A stretch of 64,000 bases of DNA, from positions 1-64,000 of the forward strand of contig JACKDV010000006.1 of the NCBI GenBank assembly GCA_020633315.1, written 5' to 3'. A model generated the notes under the pieces. That model saw nothing but the letters and a program-made list of their open reading frames with translations. It made no database searches and had not been told where the DNA came from. The position numbers were made by a program, and so were the translations under genes. Shown piece by piece: positions 62,275 to 64,000 of this stretch. Numbering within the stretch: position 1 is the first letter of the stretch; every line of letters starts with the position of its first letter. The stretch comes from Myxococcales bacterium (GTDB lineage Bacteria > Myxococcota_A > Polyangia > Nannocystales > Nannocystaceae).

Positions 62275-64000
62275 GGCGCCGGCTCGCTCGCGCCGGGGCG
62301 CTCGTCGAGCCGCTCCACCCGCGTGATGCGATCGTAGGGCCACAGCGCGTCGACCACCTCCATGCCCTCCACCACGCGGCCGACCACGGTGTAGCGCGCG
62401 TCGAGGTGGTGCGGGGACTCGTGGGTCACGAACAGCTGCGAGCCGCCGGTGTCCTTGCCGGCCAGGGCGATGCCCACCGTGCCCCGCTCGTAGCGAAGGC
62501 TCGACCACTCGCAGGGCATCAGGTGACCCGGGCCGCCGTAGCCGTCGCCCCGCGGGTCGCCGCCCTGCACCACGAAACCCGGGACCACGCGGTGGAAGCT
62601 CAGGCCGTCGAAGAAGCCGTCGGCCGCGAGCGCGGCGAGGTTGGCCTGGGCGATGGGGGCCGGCGCTCCGGTGGCATCGATGGTGATCACCCCCGCGTCG
62701 GTGTGCAGGCGCAGCCCGAGCACGCCTCCCGAGAAGCGCTCCACCGCCTGGTGCACCGCCGGGGCGAAGGCCTCGGTCGGCACCTCGGGCACGGCCGCAT
62801 CGAAGGCGCGCAGGCTCTCGGGTCGCCCTCGCAGCGCGCGGCGGGCCGCCATGCGCACGGCCACCGCCCGGTCGCCGGCCAGCGGCACCAGCTCCGAGTC
62901 GAGCCACGGCAGCGCGGCCGGTCCCTCCTCGTCGGCGGGCTCGCTGCGAGCCAGCCGTCCCAGCGCGTCGATGGCCGCGATGCGGGTCTCCACCGCGTGG
63001 TCGTCGTCGAAGCGCCGCAGCACTCCCAGCAGCGCCGGCACGGCCAGCGGATCACGACGCGAGCGATCGCTGGCCCGACTGCCGATCGCCCCCGCGGCCG
63101 AGGCCACCACGCCCATGTCGTCCTCGCCCAGCGCCTCGCGTAGCCGCGGGCCCACCTCGGGCGCATCGAGCCCCGCCAGCGCGGCCAGGGCGGGGGCCCG
63201 CACCGACGCCCGCGGATCCTGGCTCAGCTCGAGCAGCGCGGTCGCCCGCTGCTCGGGGCTCCGCGCCGGGCCCATCTGCACCCACGCCTCGATCACCAGG
63301 CGAGCGCCGTGATCCTCGGGGATCGCCTCGATCCCGGCGGCGCAGCCGAGCAGCTCGCCGAGCTCGCCGCTGCGCGTGGCCAGCAGCAGCCGCGCCTCGC
63401 AGGCGAGCAGCACGAGCGCCTTGGCCCGCCCGCCCTCCGGCTCCGCATCGCGGCGCGCCGCGTCGAGGCCCGCGAGCAGCGATCGCAGCGGCGCCTCGAG
63501 CTCGGGCTCGTTGCCCGCGAACGGCCGCAGCCCCTCCAGCAGCATCCGCAGCACGTGCAGCCGCGGCCCCGCGAAGCGAGCCAGCTCCACCGTGGCCAGG
63601 CGCCGCGCGATCACCTTGCGGCCGTCGGCGTGCGCGGCCAGGGCTCGGATCGCCGCGACCTCCGTCATCCAGTCCGTGCCCTCGGGGCCGAGGATCCACG
63701 CGGGGATCACCCGGGGCAGCTCGCCCAGCCCCTCCAGCGCCCACCAGGCCCGCCGCGCCCCCTCGGGCTCGCCGCCCGCCACCATCGGAGCGAGGCGCTC
63801 CACCAGCGAGCCGCGCTCCGCCCCCGCGAGGCGCTCGGCCGAGATCGCAGCGCAGCGCGACAACGCATACGCCGACGCGGCCCGCCCCGCCTCGCCGGCG
63901 CCCGCCAGCCCCTGCGCCACCGCCTCCACGCCCTCCGTGCTCAGCCCGTGCCCGCGCGCGCACAGGATCGCCATCGCCTCCATGCCGTGGACGAAGCGGG
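62271..64000 (-). CDS. HEAT-repeat cyclophilin-type peptidyl-prolyl isomerase, 5' end missing
   Basis: A partial gene of at least 576 codons whose frame runs off the right edge; the Met at 63983 is probably internal because open frame continues to 64000. The N-terminal 400 residues are HEAT/armadillo-like helical repeats (ALAALAGLDAPEVGPRLREAL, IDALGRLARSE). The C-terminal 170 residues form a cyclophilin domain: FFDGLSFHRVVPGFVVQGGDPRGDGYGGPG holds the active-site Arg and Gln, and QLFVTHESPHHLDARYTVVGRVVEGMEVV completes it. It should catalyse proline isomerisation on a client bound by the repeats. It overlaps thiD by 4 bp, an odd pairing. Confidence 0.88.
   Translation of the reverse strand, partial: RFVHGMEAMAILCARGHGLSTEGVEAVAQGLAGAGEAGRAASAYALSRCAAISAERLAGAERGSLVERLAPMVAGGEPEGARRAWWALEGLGELPRVIPAWILGPEGTDWMTEVAAIRALAAHADGRKVIARRLATVELARFAGPRLHVLRMLLEGLRPFAGNEPELEAPLRSLLAGLDAARRDAEPEGGRAKALVLLACEARLLLATRSGELGELLGCAAGIEAIPEDHGARLVIEAWVQMGPARSPEQRATALLELSQDPRASVRAPALAALAGLDAPEVGPRLREALGEDDMGVVASAAGAIGSRASDRSRRDPLAVPALLGVLRRFDDDHAVETRIAAIDALGRLARSEPADEEGPAALPWLDSELVPLAGDRAVAVRMAARRALRGRPESLRAFDAAVPEVPTEAFAPAVHQAVERFSGGVLGLRLHTDAGVITIDATGAPAPIAQANLAALAADGFFDGLSFHRVVPGFVVQGGDPRGDGYGGPGHLMPCEWSSLRYERGTVGIALAGKDTGGSQLFVTHESPHHLDARYTVVGRVVEGMEVVDALWPYDRITRVERLDERPGASEPAP

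Overview
The window looks like chromosomal DNA of a very GC-rich, predatory-type myxobacterium, most likely from the Nannocystis/Plesiocystis branch. The evidence is strong G/C at third codon positions, many lipoproteins with Ser/Thr/Gly/Asp-rich linkers after the lipidated Cys, Cys-rich repeat lipoproteins, a eukaryotic-type Ser/Thr kinase, a membrane-tethered sigma factor, and gene pairs with 4-bp ATGA/GTGA overlaps. The lineage is inferred from style and not from a marker gene. I recognised no rRNA, tRNA, CRISPR array or insertion sequence.

Layout. 1-4.2 kb: a partial lipoprotein, then a membrane-anchored PstS-like protein coupled to a NarL-type histidine kinase and a response regulator, then a von Willebrand A lipoprotein. 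4.3-12 kb: surface and lipoprotein genes (LRR lipoprotein, barrel-like protein, membrane-anchored ECF-like sigma factor). 11.8-13.2 kb: a scar carrying the tail of an M15 peptidase and a PD-(D/E)XK-like protein. 13.2-14.6 kb: a methyltransferase and a lipoprotein.

14.7-24.1 kb is one tightly packed seven-gene plus-strand operon, six genes of it with 4-bp or 1-bp overlaps: two asparagine-synthetase-like proteins, a UGT-type glycosyltransferase, a half-length ROK-like protein, a PIG-L/LmbE deacetylase, an SMC-type ABC ATPase of the TrlF/RloC flavour, and a protein with an APH-like kinase domain. A convergent pair (NUDIX hydrolase; P-loop kinase-NUDIX fusion) overlaps it tail to tail. This is the best candidate in the window for an undescribed system. 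It combines small-molecule or glycoside enzymes with conflict-system-style ATPase, kinase and nucleotide-processing proteins.

26-33.9 kb: a predicted membrane protein, a DUF3754-like protein, a MacAB/DevBCA-type export operon and a ricin-type lectin lipoprotein. 33.9-43 kb: lipoproteins, an SDR dehydrogenase divergent from a TetR regulator with a perfect 17-bp operator-like palindrome, a Ser/Thr kinase, a frameshifted gene, a Cys-rich lipoprotein, a Tat-exported VWA protein, and a methyltransferase coupled to trxB. 43-48 kb: two catalase-peroxidases in tandem, one of them a predicted lipoprotein, which with trxB makes an oxidative-stress block. 48.5-54.4 kb: an operon of two heterodimer-type ABC exporters and an HtrA-like protease, plus a lipoprotein. 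54.7-64 kb: an MBL-fold alkyl-sulfatase-like hydrolase, a TonB-dependent receptor with a downstream lipoprotein, an endonuclease/phosphatase-fold lipoprotein with a degraded motif, a ThiD-like kinase, and a HEAT-cyclophilin protein cut by the window end.

All functions come from reading motifs by eye; no database search was possible.
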